Shown: one piece after another, positions 1-11,432 of the stretch | Numbering within the stretch: the stretch's first letter is position 1 | Layout: every line of letters begins with the position of its first letter | Position numbers and translations under genes: made by a program | The notes under the pieces: model-generated | Databases searched by the model: none | What the model was told of the DNA's origin: nothing | Seen by the model: only the letters and a program-made list of their open reading frames with translations | NCBI RefSeq assembly: GCF_000586475.1 | Contig: NZ_BAWJ01000009.1 | Location: 88,088-152,087, forward strand | Length of the DNA stretch: 64,000 nucleotides | Direction of reading: 5' to 3' | Source: Psychrobacter sp. JCM 18903 | Lineage (GTDB): Bacteria; Pseudomonadota; Gammaproteobacteria; Pseudomonadales; Moraxellaceae

Positions 1-927
1 ATATTGTATAAACCCGTCGACAAATAACGATCGCCGCGATCACAGACAATAAAGGCGATGACGGCATCAGGGTTTTCTTTAGCGACTTGTACGGCAGCCC
101 ATGCTGCAGCACCTGATGAAACGCCCGCGAAAATACCTTCGGTTTTCGCCAGTTGCGCATATAAACTTCTGCGATACGCTGATCCACATCCATGATTTCA
201 TCAACCAAATCTGCGTTAAAGATACCCGGCATGTAAGCTGCGGGCCAGCGGCGAATACCAGCAATCGAAGCTTCTTCATCAGGCTGTAGTCCGATGATTT
301 TGATATCTGAATTTTGTTCTTTGAGGTATTGAGATACACCGGTAATAGTACCAGTGGTGCCCATTGAGCTAATAAAATGAGTGATTTTTCCTGCCGTTTG
401 CGCCCACAGTTCAGGCCCTGTGGTCAGGTAATGGGCTTGACTGTTATCAGAGTTATTAAACTGATCCAATACGATGCCTTTGCCATCTGCTTGCATTTGC
501 AGCGCCAAATCGCGTGCGGCTTCCATGCCTTCATCCACCTCGATTAACGTCGCACCATACGCAATCATGCGTCTTTGCGCTCTTGAGTTGAATTGGTTGG
601 CATCAGTAGCGTTATTGGATAGCCACGCATCGCGGCGACCATGGCTAAAGCAATGCCAGTGTTGCCACTCGTAGCTTCAATCAGCATGTCGCCCGCTTTG
701 ATATCACCGCGCTGTTCTGCTTGATAAATCATATTAAACGCAGGACGATCTTTAACAGAGCCCGCTGGATTGTTACCTTCAAGCTTGGCCAGTAACGCAG
801 CACCATTGGTCAGCTGCTCTTGCTCAGGTAAGCGCTGTAATTTAACCAATGGCGTCTGACCGACGCAATCGGCAAGCTTGGTGACTTGAGTAATGAAATT
901 AGGGTTGGAGATAGCCGTTGCGGACAT
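1..927 (-). CDS. cysM: Cysteine synthase B (CysM), 3' end outside the window
   Basis: PLP-dependent O-acetylserine (or O-phosphoserine) sulfhydrylase that makes cysteine in the cytoplasm. Seen: the N-terminal 'GQTPLVKL' motif, the PLP-lysine segment 'NPAGSVKDRPA', the substrate loop 'EATSGNTGIALA', and further down 'SSMGTTGTITG' and 'GVSSGAAAW'. The start ATG (925-927) is preceded by AAGGATAC. Two one-base deletions break the frame, near 573 (expected D-A-M-I-A-Y-G) and near 153 (expected M-R-Q-L-A-K-T-E-G); the protein continues correctly in the next frame each time, so sequencing error is likely. The stop codon lies beyond position 1. It is divergent from the gacS-like gene, the arrangement known from Pseudomonas relatives. 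Identity is confident. Confidence 0.93.
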
Positions 928-1421
928 AAAGTATCCTTGTGAATTTTTAAAATTGATTTTAATTACCGTTTATTTTTTAATTGTCATTTTGATTTTTGAA
1001 TAAATGTCTTGATATGGCCGCTATTGAGTGAAGCGAGTGATTTGATCATTAATGACATTTCTACCGCTTTGACCAAATAGCAATAAATGAAAAGTTGCGT
1101 CATTATATCATTTTGTTTTTGGCTACGCTGAAGGCATCAAGAGATTTTGGTAAATGAGTGGTGTTTAAAAAGGGCTGGACAGTTAAAATGCCTTTGCGCC
1201 ATAGCCACTCACCATGAACGATGAAATGCGTTATAGTTATGGCAATATATAGGTGCGGCAAGAACAAGAATCACTAAATTTATCATGGGTAGGCAGTTAT
1301 CATTTTTGAAATGACGATAGCTTTGCAATGAGCACAACCCCTAAAAAAATCATGATTGGCTAACACCGCTTACCGCCGCTATTGATTCATAGTGCAATTT
1401 TCTGTAGAGAGTAAAGCTAGC
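928..1421. other. Divergent intergenic region cysM / gacS
   Basis: A 494-base AT-rich gap between the divergent cysM and hybrid-kinase genes. It must hold both promoters. I see no open frame, RNA gene, repeat or clear terminator in it, and no cluster of GGA motifs that would suggest an Rsm-type small RNA. Confidence 0.5.
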
Positions 1422-4400
1422 ATGGCATACAAAAAACGTTTTGATACTAGCAGTGCGTATGGCCAGTTGATTATATTGGTGTTCCTACATTTGTATCTTG
1501 GCAGCGGTGGGCGGTATTTTGGTCTTTTATGAGACCATGCGTGCCAGCAATTCCGAACAAGAAGTATTGGCGGAGGCGGTGCTGATTCGTTATACCCCAG
1601 CGATTGCAGAGCTAATCCCTGAGCTGTTAGCGCAAGAGCGCCAGCAAGCAGACGGCGAACCCAATGCGGATGGCGAAGTCAGAGCAAATGATGCCACTCA
1701 AACGACAATCACGAAGCTTGAGGAAATTCAAGATAAGCTGGGTCGTATGCAGTCCGAGCAACATGTACAGCGTATTGCGATCATCAATGAAAGCAATCAA
1801 GTGCTCGCTGCAGTCGGTTATGGCTGAACGAAGCATGGCCTGCAATAGACACAAAAAAGAATTTTTTATCACAGCAATCAACGCCTATTGGAACTGCTTA
1901 TGGCAGTGTATTAGGGGAGTTTGAAGGACAAAAACTGTGGCTGCTCGTCGATATGGACAATGAACCACTCTACATCGCCCGCTACCGTATCGCCATGGCG
2001 TTAGTGATTACTGGCTTGTTCACTATTTTGATTTTATTGCTGAGTTTAAATATTTATTCAAAGCGCTGGATAGCACCAATTTATGAGCTACGTTTGCAGT
2101 TGCAGCGTACCCATGTCGACAATTTGTATCAGCCTATTCCCGTTGAGTCAGATGGTGAGCTGAACTTATTGCAGCAAGACTTGGTCAAAACTTTGCGCCG
2201 CTTGCATCGAAGCTTTCAGGAATTAAAAGACCATGCTGAGCAAACCGAGGATGATTTGCGCCTTGCGTTTGATGAGATGGAAATGCAAAACATCTCTATT
2301 CGTAATGCACGTGATGCGGCAATTTCAACCAGCCAAGCAAAATCGGCGTTTTTGGCCAATATTAGCCACGAGCTGCGCACGCCATTAAACAGTATCGATG
2401 GCTTTATCAATTTGCTGGCAAGGCATGGCGAATTGAACCCTGAACAAGATTTGTACGTGCAAACCATACGTAAGTCATCAGCACACTTGCTTGCCTTGGT
2501 TAACGATGTTTTGGATTTCTCTAAGATTGAAGCAGGCAAGCTGGTACTTGACCGTCATGAGTTTGACCTTTATGACACCATTTATGACGTGGTCGATATG
2601 CTTTCACCTGTATCCGCAGAAAAAGGTCTGCGCATGGCGGTGCTGTTTTATAATGATGTGCCGATGCGTATCAATGGCGATGCCCTGCGTCTCAAGCAAG
2701 TATTGACCAATATCGTCGGCAATGCGATTAAATTTACCGATAGTGGTGATGTGGTAGTGCGCGTCAGCTTAGATGATCATCGTGATAATTATCTCATGAT
2801 CAGTGTGCAAGACAGCGGTAAGGGCATCTCTTTAGCCGATCAAAAGATGCTGTTCCAAAGCTTTAGCCAAGGCGACCCTTCAATTACTCGTCAGTATGGC
2901 GGCACAGGTTGGGGCTCGTCATCTCCAAGCAATTAACGCGGCTGATGGGCGGTGATATTGGTTTTCATGATAATGCTCAAGAGAATATTGCCAATCAGGG
3001 CGCGACGTTTTGGTTTCGGATGCCAGCACATGTCGATGTATTGGAAGCGGCTACAGGACAGACGATTGAGCTACCAGTCTTGGCTCCATTGGCGAGTGAG
3101 ACCGATGAGTTTAATGTATTGGTATGGATCAATCATACCGCCTCTATCCAAGTGCTCAAAGCCAGCTTGCAATATCTGCCGATTAAGTTGACCCAAGCCA
3201 ACTCCTTACCAGGCGTACTTGAGTCATTAAAAGAGCATGGTAATTATTGGGATTGGGTCATCGTCGATGATGATACCCAAGACGATATGATGGCATTACT
3301 CAAACAAATTCGTCTGCATTACCAAGGTAAGCTTGCGGTATTTGGCTATCAAGTTGCTGCCGATCAAGCATTATTAAATCGTTATCATGCCAATATTTTG
3401 TATGAGCCTTTAGACAAAAGACAGCTTTATGCCATGCTCGACACCCAAAATCGCAGTACCAAAAAAAGCGTGCAAGAACCGCGCTGGACAGGGGTAACGG
3501 TACTGGCAGTCGACGATCATCTTCCCAATTTGTTGGTGCTCGATGCATTACTTAGTGAGCTTGGCATCCAAGTCATCACAGCGAGTAGTGGTTTTGACGC
3601 CATAGAAATTATCAGTAAACAACAAACCAAAAACATCAAAACTACGAAAAATGATAAGCAAAGCCTGTCGAATAAAACGCAAATCTCTAAAGCTGAAACG
3701 CGCGATGAGGTGAATAAAAAATCAAATAGTACGCTTTATGAAGAGGTGAATACCGACGATAAAGTTGCTACTCAGGATAAAGGTCATATTGATCTAATAT
3801 TCATGGACATCCAAATGCCGCGTATGTCAGGGCATGAAGCCGCAAGACAAATTCGCAATATTGAAAATGATGATAGCCGCATTCCAATCATTGCGTTGAC
3901 TGCACATGGTTTGGCTGATGAGCGAGACAAACTGATCGCTAGTGGCATTAATGACTATGTGGGTAAGCCCATTAGCCAGCCTCAGTTGTTACAAGTGCTG
4001 CAAAAATGGCTTGGACGTACAACGACAATGCCGCAGTTAACAGCGTTGCCTGATACCAATCTGCACAGTACGGATGTGCACAATACTGATGTGCAGGTCA
4101 TCGATTTATCAAAAGAGAATTCACACTCTACTGATTTACAGAATAGGGAGACTGAAACGTATTCAACGTGGCCATCAGACTCTACAACCATTGCTTATCC
4201 TATGGTGAAAGGGGATGAAAATAACCGTCATAGCGGTTCTAACACAATCAATCAGCCAAAAATAACGCGTCCTTTATCATTGAAGAAAATTCGTGATAAT
4301 TACTTGCGAGACAGCCAACCACGCGAGGATTATAGACGCGAAACACCGCGCGACACCCAGCCACGCTATGAGAATTTGCGCTTACATAAACAAGGACAGT

Positions 4401-4966
4401 CGCCACTATTAAAGCCATCGGAAACACCGATAAATAGTGCTCGCGATGGAGTGGCAATGCCTACAGATTCCCACACATATGCGCAAGAAACGAAGGGTTG
4501 GGACAGCAGTCACCACCATTTAAGCCATCACTCTTTGGGGGCTAACGAAGGTGATGGCTTTGCTATTTTAGATTGGCAAGACGCGTTGACCCGCTCAGCG
4601 AATAAGCCCGACTTGGCAGCCAAGCTTATCATTATGATGCTTGATACTATTAATGATGAAAAGCAGGCGCTGACGCAAGCGTGGGACGCCCGTGATCGCA
4701 GTATGCTAGCGCAAATTGCTCATCGCATCTTAGGCGGCAGTCGTTATACTGGTGTGCCGCAATTACGTCAGGCCAGTCAAGACTTAGAAGATAAATGCTT
4801 GTTGAATGTCCAACACATCACCCCTGCGCAGTTTGCCATGCTTGAGCCATATTATGCCGCATTAATAACAGCGTTAAATAATTTGCAGGCGCTGGATTTA
4901 TCAGCCTATCCTCAGCTCAATTATCATCGTTTGAGTGAAAATGATATGACGTGGAAAATGATTTAG
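1422..4966 (+). CDS. gacS: GacS/BarA-type hybrid sensor histidine kinase
   Basis: Inner-membrane tripartite sensor kinase, expected to act on a GacA/UvrY-type regulator. Order seen: N-terminal membrane segment, short periplasmic part, second membrane segment (about 1990-2060), HAMP-like linker, HisKA box 'NISHELRTP' (His at 2367), ATPase N box 'NIVGNAIKFT' and G boxes 'DSGKGIS' and 'GGTGLGL', a degenerate receiver (about 3110-3450), a second receiver with phospho-acceptor 'FMDIQMP' (Asp at 3806) and 'GKPIS', then an HPt domain 'AHRILGG' (His at 4721). The frame breaks near 1480 (net two bases), 1822 and 2908; each break restores conserved sequence, so it is probably intact in life. A polar insert of about 60 residues sits inside receiver 2 and a long polar linker precedes the HPt. 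Confidence 0.9.
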
Positions 4967-5127
4967 AAATGATGGTTTTATGACATTAACGATGAATCGA
5001 ATCGTTGCAGTCAGTTATTGATGAGGTAGCGTCGTAACAAGGCTGTTAATATTGTTGTCATCAGCTTTAGACGTATCGGCATCATATTTAGATGCCATTT
5101 CTATTTTATTCATGAATAAGGATTGTT

Positions 5128-5940
5128 ATGAACGCGATTGCCACTTACCAATATGAAACCTTACAAGTTAGTATGACCGACAATATACTCACGGTAACCT
5201 TGAATCGCCCACACAAAAAAAATGCCATGAGCTTTAAAGTGGTGAAAGAATTGATTGCCGTCGCAGAACGCATTGGTAAAGACAAAACGATACGTGCGGT
5301 GATTCTAAACGGTGCTGAAGGCACGTTTTGTGCAGGCATAGACTTAGGTGATTTGAATCATCCAAAAAATCAAGCGTTCGCCGTTTGGGAGCTGGTAAAG
5401 CCATGGCAGAGCTCGTTCCAGCGTGTTTGTCTGGTATGGCGCGATGTGCCTGTACCGGTCATTGCCGTACTAGAAGGCTATTGTATTGGTGCAGGTCTTC
5501 AGCTAGCGCTGGCTTGCGATGTGCGTATCAGTCATCCAGATTGCAAACTGTCTATTATGGAAGCTAAGTGGGGGCTTGTACCAGACATGGGTTTGACGCA
5601 ATCGGCGTTTGGCGTGGTACGTGAAGATGTGCTAAAAGAGCTTGCCATGAGTGCGCGTATCGTAACTGCCAGTGAGGGCAAAGCATTGGGTCTTGTCAGC
5701 CATTGCAATGAAGCGCCACTTGAGCAGGCGCAAAAGCTCGCTGCCGAATTTGCAGAGCGCTCTCCTGATGCGGTGTTGGCGAGTAAGCGTGTGGTCAATG
5801 CTATGTTCCAGCAGCCAGCCACTACTTTATATAAAGAAAAAGTATGGCAGCTTAAAATGATGCTCGGTCGTAATCGCAAGCTTGCTTTAAGAAAAGCCAA
5901 GCAAGCCAGTACGGCATTTGGCAAGCGCCAGTTCCGCTAA
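5128..5940 (+). CDS. Crotonase (enoyl-CoA hydratase/isomerase) family protein
   Basis: A 270-residue protein of the crotonase fold acting on an acyl-CoA thioester. Seen: an N-terminal strand region with 'TLNRPHKKNAM', the first oxyanion-hole segment 'FCAGIDL' (about residue 68) and the second 'GYCIGAGLQLALACD'. The later active-site stretch reads 'EAKWGLVPDMG', with a Glu at its start and an Asp near its end, a pattern also found in dienoyl-CoA isomerase-like members. The basic C-terminus 'AFGKRQF' is ordinary for the family. RBS AAGGA precedes ATG. It stands alone, with no other beta-oxidation genes nearby, so the exact substrate cannot be assigned. Confidence 0.85.
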   Translation: MNAIATYQYETLQVSMTDNILTVTLNRPHKKNAMSFKVVKELIAVAERIGKDKTIRAVILNGAEGTFCAGIDLGDLNHPKNQAFAVWELVKPWQSSFQRVCLVWRDVPVPVIAVLEGYCIGAGLQLALACDVRISHPDCKLSIMEAKWGLVPDMGLTQSAFGVVREDVLKELAMSARIVTASEGKALGLVSHCNEAPLEQAQKLAAEFAERSPDAVLASKRVVNAMFQQPATTLYKEKVWQLKMMLGRNRKLALRKAKQASTAFGKRQFR

Positions 5941-6257
5941 ATATCTTTTACTAATTATGCCGCTACGCTAACGCTCAGACCTATTTTGACAAATTATTGT
6001 GATTATTTTTAGTTGTGATTGTTTGTTTTATTCACGTCATACCTCTATTGAAATGTGAGGGGATAGTACGATATATCACTATCCACTTGCGCCGCTGTAT
6101 GCAAATGTGCACTAATGGTAGCAATGACCCTTGTTTTCAGTATTGAGTAAAGACTAAATATTAAAGACAATGGAAGCCTGAATAATACAATAACAATCAC
6201 TAGAGTGTATTGAACCTTTATAAAAATTCAATACACTCTATATAAAATGGTCTGAAT
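5941..6257. other. Intergenic region upstream of the MFS exporter
   Basis: 317 bases without a gene. Its only clear structure is the perfect inverted repeat at 6201-6240 just before the exporter start codon, annotated separately. Confidence 0.5.
6201..6240. promoter_or_regulatory. Perfect 14-bp inverted repeat ahead of the exporter gene
   Basis: Arms 6201-6214 (TAGAGTGTATTGAA) and 6227-6240 are exact reverse complements around a 12-base AT-rich loop. It ends 17 bases before the ATG and is followed directly by TATAAAAT, which resembles a -10 element. No T run follows, so it is not a standard terminator. An operator for a repressor of the exporter, or an RNA hairpin hiding the start region, would both fit; neither is proven. 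Confidence 0.55.
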
Positions 6258-7516
6258 ATGTCTGCTCCAAAATCCTCTCTACCCAATCGACCCGTTGCTT
6301 CTGAGCGCGTACGCTCTGCTGATTTGCCTGTTGCATGGATTATGATGCTTGGACTTATCGTGCAGTGGGGCCATTGTCTATTGATATGTATCTGCCTGCA
6401 TTACCATCTATGGCAGATGACTTTGGCGTATCTACAGCCTTTATGGCCAATTCTGTTCCTGCCTATTTTTTAGGCTTGGTATTTGGCCAGCTATTTTATG
6501 GTCCATTTAGTGATCGTGTCGGTCGTGTTAAGCCTTTATATATCGGTATGACACTATATGTCATCGCCTCCATTGTTTGTGCGACTACTAATAACGAGTA
6601 TGTATTGTTTGTTGGACGGACGATGCAAGCGCTTGGTGCCTGTGTCGGCGCGGTGGTCACTCGTGCCGCGATTCGCGATCGATTGACTGCTAAGCAAACC
6701 GCAAAAGCCTTTTCTATTATGATTTTGGTGATGGGTTTAGCGCCGATATTAGCCCCATCGCTTGGTGCGCTATTTCTACAGTTTTTTAGCTGGCACTCTA
6801 TTTTTTGGTTTTTGGCTGCTTTTGGCACGTTGAATTTATTGCTCACAAAGTTTTTCTTCTTTGAAACGTTGACGGAAGAAAATCGTAATGTACGTCCTGC
6901 AAGAGAAGTACTGAGTCAGTACTGGGACTTATTAAAAGACCCGACGTTCAATTATCCAGCGATTGGTGGCGGCCTGCTGATGGGGGCGATGTTTGTTTAT
7001 ATCAGTTCAGCCTCTGAGCTGATTATGGATACCTATGGGGTATCCGCCACCCACTTTGCTTGGTTATTTGGGATGAATGCTGCTGGTTTTGTGGGTTTGA
7101 CTCAGCTGAATCAGTGGCTCACCAATCGCTTTCGTATTTTGAGTATTTTGCGCTTTGGTGCGATGATGCAGGTTATTTCTGCAGGCGTGCTATTTGTAAT
7201 AGGTCTATTTTTGGGTACTGATGCTTGGCTTCCACTGGTGCTGGCTTGTATTTTCTTCTGTATCGCAGGCTTAGGTCTTACTCAGCCAAATGCTTCTGCT
7301 ATTGCGCTGGCCTTTCAAAAACGCCGAGCGGGCATGGCAAGTGCGCTACAAGGCTCGCTCATGTTTTCAGTCGGTATCTTTGGTGGATTATTATTAAACC
7401 TATTTCCAGTTAATCCCGTACTCAAAATTGGTATTGCGATGTTCGCGTTAATGAGTCTTGGCTGTTTTTTAATTTGGCAGATAGATCGTAATTTAAATCT
7501 GGACGATGCGGAGTAA
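6258..7516 (+). CDS. bcr: MFS multidrug exporter, Bcr/CflA family
   Basis: Twelve-helix inner-membrane drug/proton antiporter of the DHA1 group. Seen after a short polar N-terminus: 'AVGPLSIDMYLPALP', characteristic of Bcr/CflA transporters, then the MFS loop 2-3 motif 'FGQLFYGPFSDRVGR', and the helix-4/5 region 'GACVGAVVTRAAIRD'. A one-base deletion near 6360 separates the first ~33 codons from the rest. The ATG at 6258 is chosen because the upstream peptide 'MSAPKSSLPNRPV' flows into the transporter once the break is repaired; an internal ATG at 6335 would lose half of helix 1. The substrate is unknown. Confidence 0.88.
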
Positions 7517-7556
7517 GCCAGAAGCTTTATAGTTTTTTGCACTAGAATCTTAAAAG

Positions 7557-7593
7557 GCATTCTTACATTAATTATGTAGGGATGCTTTTTTTG
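7557..7593 (+). terminator. Rho-independent terminator after the exporter
   Basis: Stem GCATTCTTACAT pairing with ATGTAGGGATGC (three G-U pairs) around a five-base loop, followed by a run of seven T. It lies about 40 bases after the exporter stop. Confidence 0.8.
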
Positions 7594-7872
7594 TACTTTT
7601 TATTTTATTTTTTGCATAAGACTGCGCATAAAACAAGGACATATTACAAGTTTTCAGTCATATAGATAGACTTATGTATGCCCTTAATATCCTTTATTTG
7701 CCATATATAACAAATTGTACGTAATAACTAAACATAATTATTGCAATCATAAAGTTAGGCAAGTATTATCAAACGTAACTTTCTGTAAGTAAGTATTGTG
7801 AAGATATTACCTAACCTTGCTAGATTGTCATTAATTAATATGTACAACCACGTGAAGCTTTAAGGGTAAATT
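7594..7872. other. Leader region of the signalling operon
   Basis: AT-rich non-coding stretch upstream of the solute-binding lipoprotein. It contains GTTAGGCAA (about 7755) and, about 45 bases later, its near-inverse TTACCTAAC, a possible dispersed operator pair. No clear -35/-10 pair could be fixed by eye. AAGGG precedes the ATG codons at 7873 and 7876. Confidence 0.4.
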
Positions 7873-8756
7873 ATGATGCAGTTATATCGAGTGTTACCAA
7901 TTGTATTGAGTGTTGGCCTGTTTGGCTGCGGTAACTCTTCCACTCAAGAAAATGCCAATTCGACTGGTACGCCAGTAACAGAAAACAAAGATAATTTTGT
8001 CAGTAATTTGCCTGATACGGCACCAACATTAAAGGTCGCTATGACGGGTGATTTACCACCTTTCTCGTTTCAAGATGACTATGGCAATATGCAGGGCACG
8101 GACGTTGATTCCATTAGAGCTATCGGCGAGGAGCAAGGCTTTAAGGTCGAGTTTTATAAAGAAACTTGGCAAGATATGTTCGATAGTGTGGAGTCAGGAA
8201 AACGTGATTTAGCTATTTCTGGTATCTCTTATAAAGATGATCGCGCAGTAAGATACGGTCTATCAACGCCTTACTTTTTTAACCCAGCTACCATCATGTA
8301 CTTGGAAGGTAAGTTTGATATCAAAGGCTTAAACGATATAAAGGGTCTAAAACTGGTACGTTGGCAGGTTCTAAAGAAGAAGATACTCTGAAACAGATGG
8401 GTAGCTCGGTTGAGTTGGTTTCAAGATCTACTGCATTTTTGGCTTATCAGGACTTAGTACAAGGTAAGACTGATGTTTTCTTATATGACATGCCAGTGCT
8501 GCAGTACATCATAAAAGGTTATCCAGAACATAAAGTGAAGATTGTACCTTATGAAGCGGCAGACGCACCTTCAGCGCAACAAGTCGTATTAATGGCAAAA
8601 GAAAATACTCAGTTGATTAATACGGTTAATGAGGGTATTGCTAAATTGAAAGAAAAAGGGACATTTAAGGAAATTGAAGAGCGCTGGTTAGGTGAGGCTG
8701 TACCTGCATCTGCTGATAAGAGCAATTCTGATACTAATACTACGCAATTGAACTAA
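7873..8756 (+). CDS. Family 3 extracellular solute-binding lipoprotein of a signalling operon
   Basis: Periplasmic binding protein of the amino-acid-binding (SBP_bac_3) type, predicted to be lipid-anchored. Signal peptide with lipobox 'LFGC' (Cys about 19), then 'LKVAMTGDLPPFSF', the strand that opens this fold, 'QGTDVDSIRAI', 'LAISGISYKDDR' and 'ERWLG' near the C-terminus. A one-base deletion near 8355 (expected 'LKLGTLAGSKEED') breaks the frame. No ABC permease or ATPase is adjacent; the next gene, 12 bases on, is a membrane kinase with its own periplasmic domain. I infer that it presents a ligand to that kinase rather than feeding a transporter. The ligand is unknown. Confidence 0.87.
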
Positions 8757-8768
8757 GGAATTCTGAAG

Positions 8769-10978
8769 ATGGCAACCACTCCCAATGTTGACAATAAGCG
8801 CTATCAAGGTCTGATCATTTCAATTGCACTATTTTTATCGCTCATCGGTGCCTTGTTAGCCTTTACGTTCTATACCTCAAACTTATTAGAAAGAAATACT
8901 GCGTTAATTGACCAAACCAACCAAGTCGCTAATAGCGCGCAGGCGGTAATTAAAGATTTATTTGACTTAGATAATAGCTATGGCGAAGATACGAACTCTC
9001 CACATATTCAGCGCGTTTTGGAGCGTTTGGAGGAAAATACGGCGTTGATTACCAGCTCTATTGCTGCTATTGAGCAAGGTGCAACGATCACTGACGTTGA
9101 TGGCAAAACTTATGATCTGCCAAAGATTGACAGTAACGCACAAGTAAACATTACCGCGGCTAATGAGCAGTGGAAAGCGTTAGAGCCTAAGATTCAAGCA
9201 TATCTCAAAGATGCTGATAATATTATGGTTTCCTCTGAAGATGATCTGACCCAAGCCGTTGAGCAAGCCAAGACATCAAGTCTATTGATTAACGATTCGT
9301 TAGACAATTTGACCAAAGATGTTTTCAATAGTGCCGAACGCCAAGCGACGACCATTCGTCTTATTCAGGTACTTGGTGTTGCCGCCATCTTTACCTACTT
9401 TCTAATCTTTGTATTCTTCTTTGTACGTCGTTTACGTGAAACCGATGCTGAAGCGTTCGCTGCTCGTCGCGAGACGCAAGAGATTATGGAAACGGTAAAT
9501 ACGGGTCTATTCTTGCTTGATAAAGACTTGAATATTGGTCAGCAGCATTCTCGCGCACTGAATGATATTATCGGTGAGGACAGATTGTCAGGAGAGAACT
9601 TTACTAACGTTTTACGTGGGCGTATTTCTGATAAAGATCTGAAAACCACACAGCAATTTATTGAGCAGCTTTACAATCCACGCGTTAAAGAAAAATTGGT
9701 AGATTCTCTCAATCCACTGCACAAAGTTATGCTACACAACAACGCTGGTGATAAAGCACAGAATAATCGCTTCTTAGACTTCAAGTTCTCACGTGTTTAT
9801 GACAACAAAGACATTGCCCGTATTTTGGTCAACGTCAACGATGTATCAGATGCCGTATATTTAGAGCAGCGTCTAGAAAAAGAGCGTTCGCAAAACGACA
9901 TGCAGATTGAGATGCTCACCACTATCTTGAATGTAAATCCTAAAATTATTAATGAGTTTATTGATAATACGCAGATGCACATTGAGAAAATGAACAATAT
10001 CTTGAAAAATCCTGGTAGCTCACAATACGAGCTTGAGGCAAACTAAAAGCCATTTACCGCGAAATGCATAGCTTAAAAGGTGAAGCTTCTGCGCTAAAAC
10101 TGCATAGTTTTACCAAGATTGCCTCAGATGCGGAAGACAAACTGCACGCATTGCAAAACCAAGGTCAATTATCTGGTAACGATTTCTTGCCATTGGCCGT
10201 ACATTTGGATGACTTATTAAGCCTATCAAATACCATCGCAACCTTGGGCGAGCGTATTAACCGTTCAGCACCAGCGACTGCACCAACTGCAAATGGGTTA
10301 GATGATAATATTGCTCAAAACAGTATGTCAAAAACGGTGGCGACTGACAGTCAGATATCAAATCCTTCAATCAGTAGCATGAATACTGATATTGGTCAGG
10401 ATATTGACCTAGATAATGACGCAACTGATGATCATCTGTCTTTTTATAAAGCATTTGCAAAAGATATTGCCGCAAGACAAGGTAAGCAAGTAGAGCTAAA
10501 GAGTAATACACTGATGCAAGCGGACATACCAGCGCATCTGGTAAAGCCGATTAAAGAGATTAGCATTCAGCTACTACGTAATGCCGTGGTTCATGGCATT
10601 GAAGCGCCAAGTGTTCGTCATTCGATTGGTAAGACTGCGGTTGGGACGATTGATTTAGAACTAAAAGACAACGGCTCAGATTTCATGCTGATGGTGCAAG
10701 ATGATGGTCAAGGTATTGATTATGACAGCATTCGTGCCAAGTTAAGCAGTGACGGTCGTTTTAGTACAGAAGAAGCCAGTCAGCTCAGTCAAAGCGAGCT
10801 GCTCAAACAACTGTTTTCTTCGGGTTTCTCTACCAAAGAACATGCGGATGAAGATGGCGGACGCGGTGTCGGTCTCGATATCATTAAAGCAAAAGTAAAA
10901 GATTATGATGGCAAGCTTAACGTAAACAGCGAATTTGGTCAGATGACACGGTTTGTTATTACTTTACCAAAAGCTTAA
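8769..10978 (+). CDS. Membrane-anchored CheA-like histidine kinase (HPt + ATPase, no CheW domain)
   Basis: Seen in order: TM1 (about residues 14-34), a periplasmic domain of about 165 residues rich in helix-forming sequence, TM2 (about 200-222), a PAS-like segment (about 235-370, 'NTGLFLLDKDLNIG'), a coiled linker, an HPt domain with 'MHSLKGEASAL' (phospho-His codon 10067-10069), then a CheA-type ATPase with 'NAVVHGIE', 'DDGQGID', 'LFSSGFSTK' and 'GRGVGLDI'. The protein ends at 'TRFVITLPKA', so the P5 (CheW-like) regulatory domain of classical CheA is absent. One deletion near 10044 joins the two parts (expected E-A-K-L-K-A-I-Y-R-E-M-H). Clearly co-transcribed with its neighbours. Confidence 0.86.
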
Positions 10979-11040
10979 TTAGAAACAGCAGGTATATTGT
11001 CAAGGATGACAAGCACTTCATTAAAGGTAATAGATCAGTT

Positions 11041-11403
11041 ATGCATAAGTTAATGATTGTTGATGATTCAAATATTATTAGAAATCGTATTCAACGCGCG
11101 TACGATTCAGGGCAGTTTATGCTGGTTGCGACGGCAACCAGTGGCGTCCAAGCCATTGAAAAGTTCAATGTCCATCGTCCTGATGTAATCACTATGGACT
11201 TGACCATGCCACAAATGGACGGACTTGAATGCATTGAGAAAATCATTGCGATTGACCCTGAGGTACGAATTTTAGTGGTGTCAGCACTGTCTGATAAAGC
11301 CACTGGCATTGAAGCATTGTCGTTGGGTGCCAGCGGATTTTTGTGCAAGCCTTTTTCAGAAGATGAGCTTGTAGAGTCTTTGTATGAGCTAATGCAAGAC
11401 TAA
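11041..11403 (+). CDS. CheY-like single-domain response regulator
   Basis: 120 residues, a lone receiver domain. Acidic pair 'IVDDS' (residues 8-9), phospho-acceptor Asp in 'DVITMDLTMP' (about residue 57), Ser switch in 'VVSALSDK' and invariant Lys in 'LCKPFSEDE'. No output domain. It lies between the CheA-like kinase (62 bases upstream) and two CheX-like genes (29 bases downstream), so it is the probable phosphoryl target of the kinase and the substrate of the phosphatases. What it binds is unknown: no flagellar gene is in the window. Confidence 0.92.
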   Translation: MHKLMIVDDSNIIRNRIQRAYDSGQFMLVATATSGVQAIEKFNVHRPDVITMDLTMPQMDGLECIEKIIAIDPEVRILVVSALSDKATGIEALSLGASGFLCKPFSEDELVESLYELMQD

Positions 11404-11432
11404 ACCATTCAACGACTTAAGTAGATGTCATT

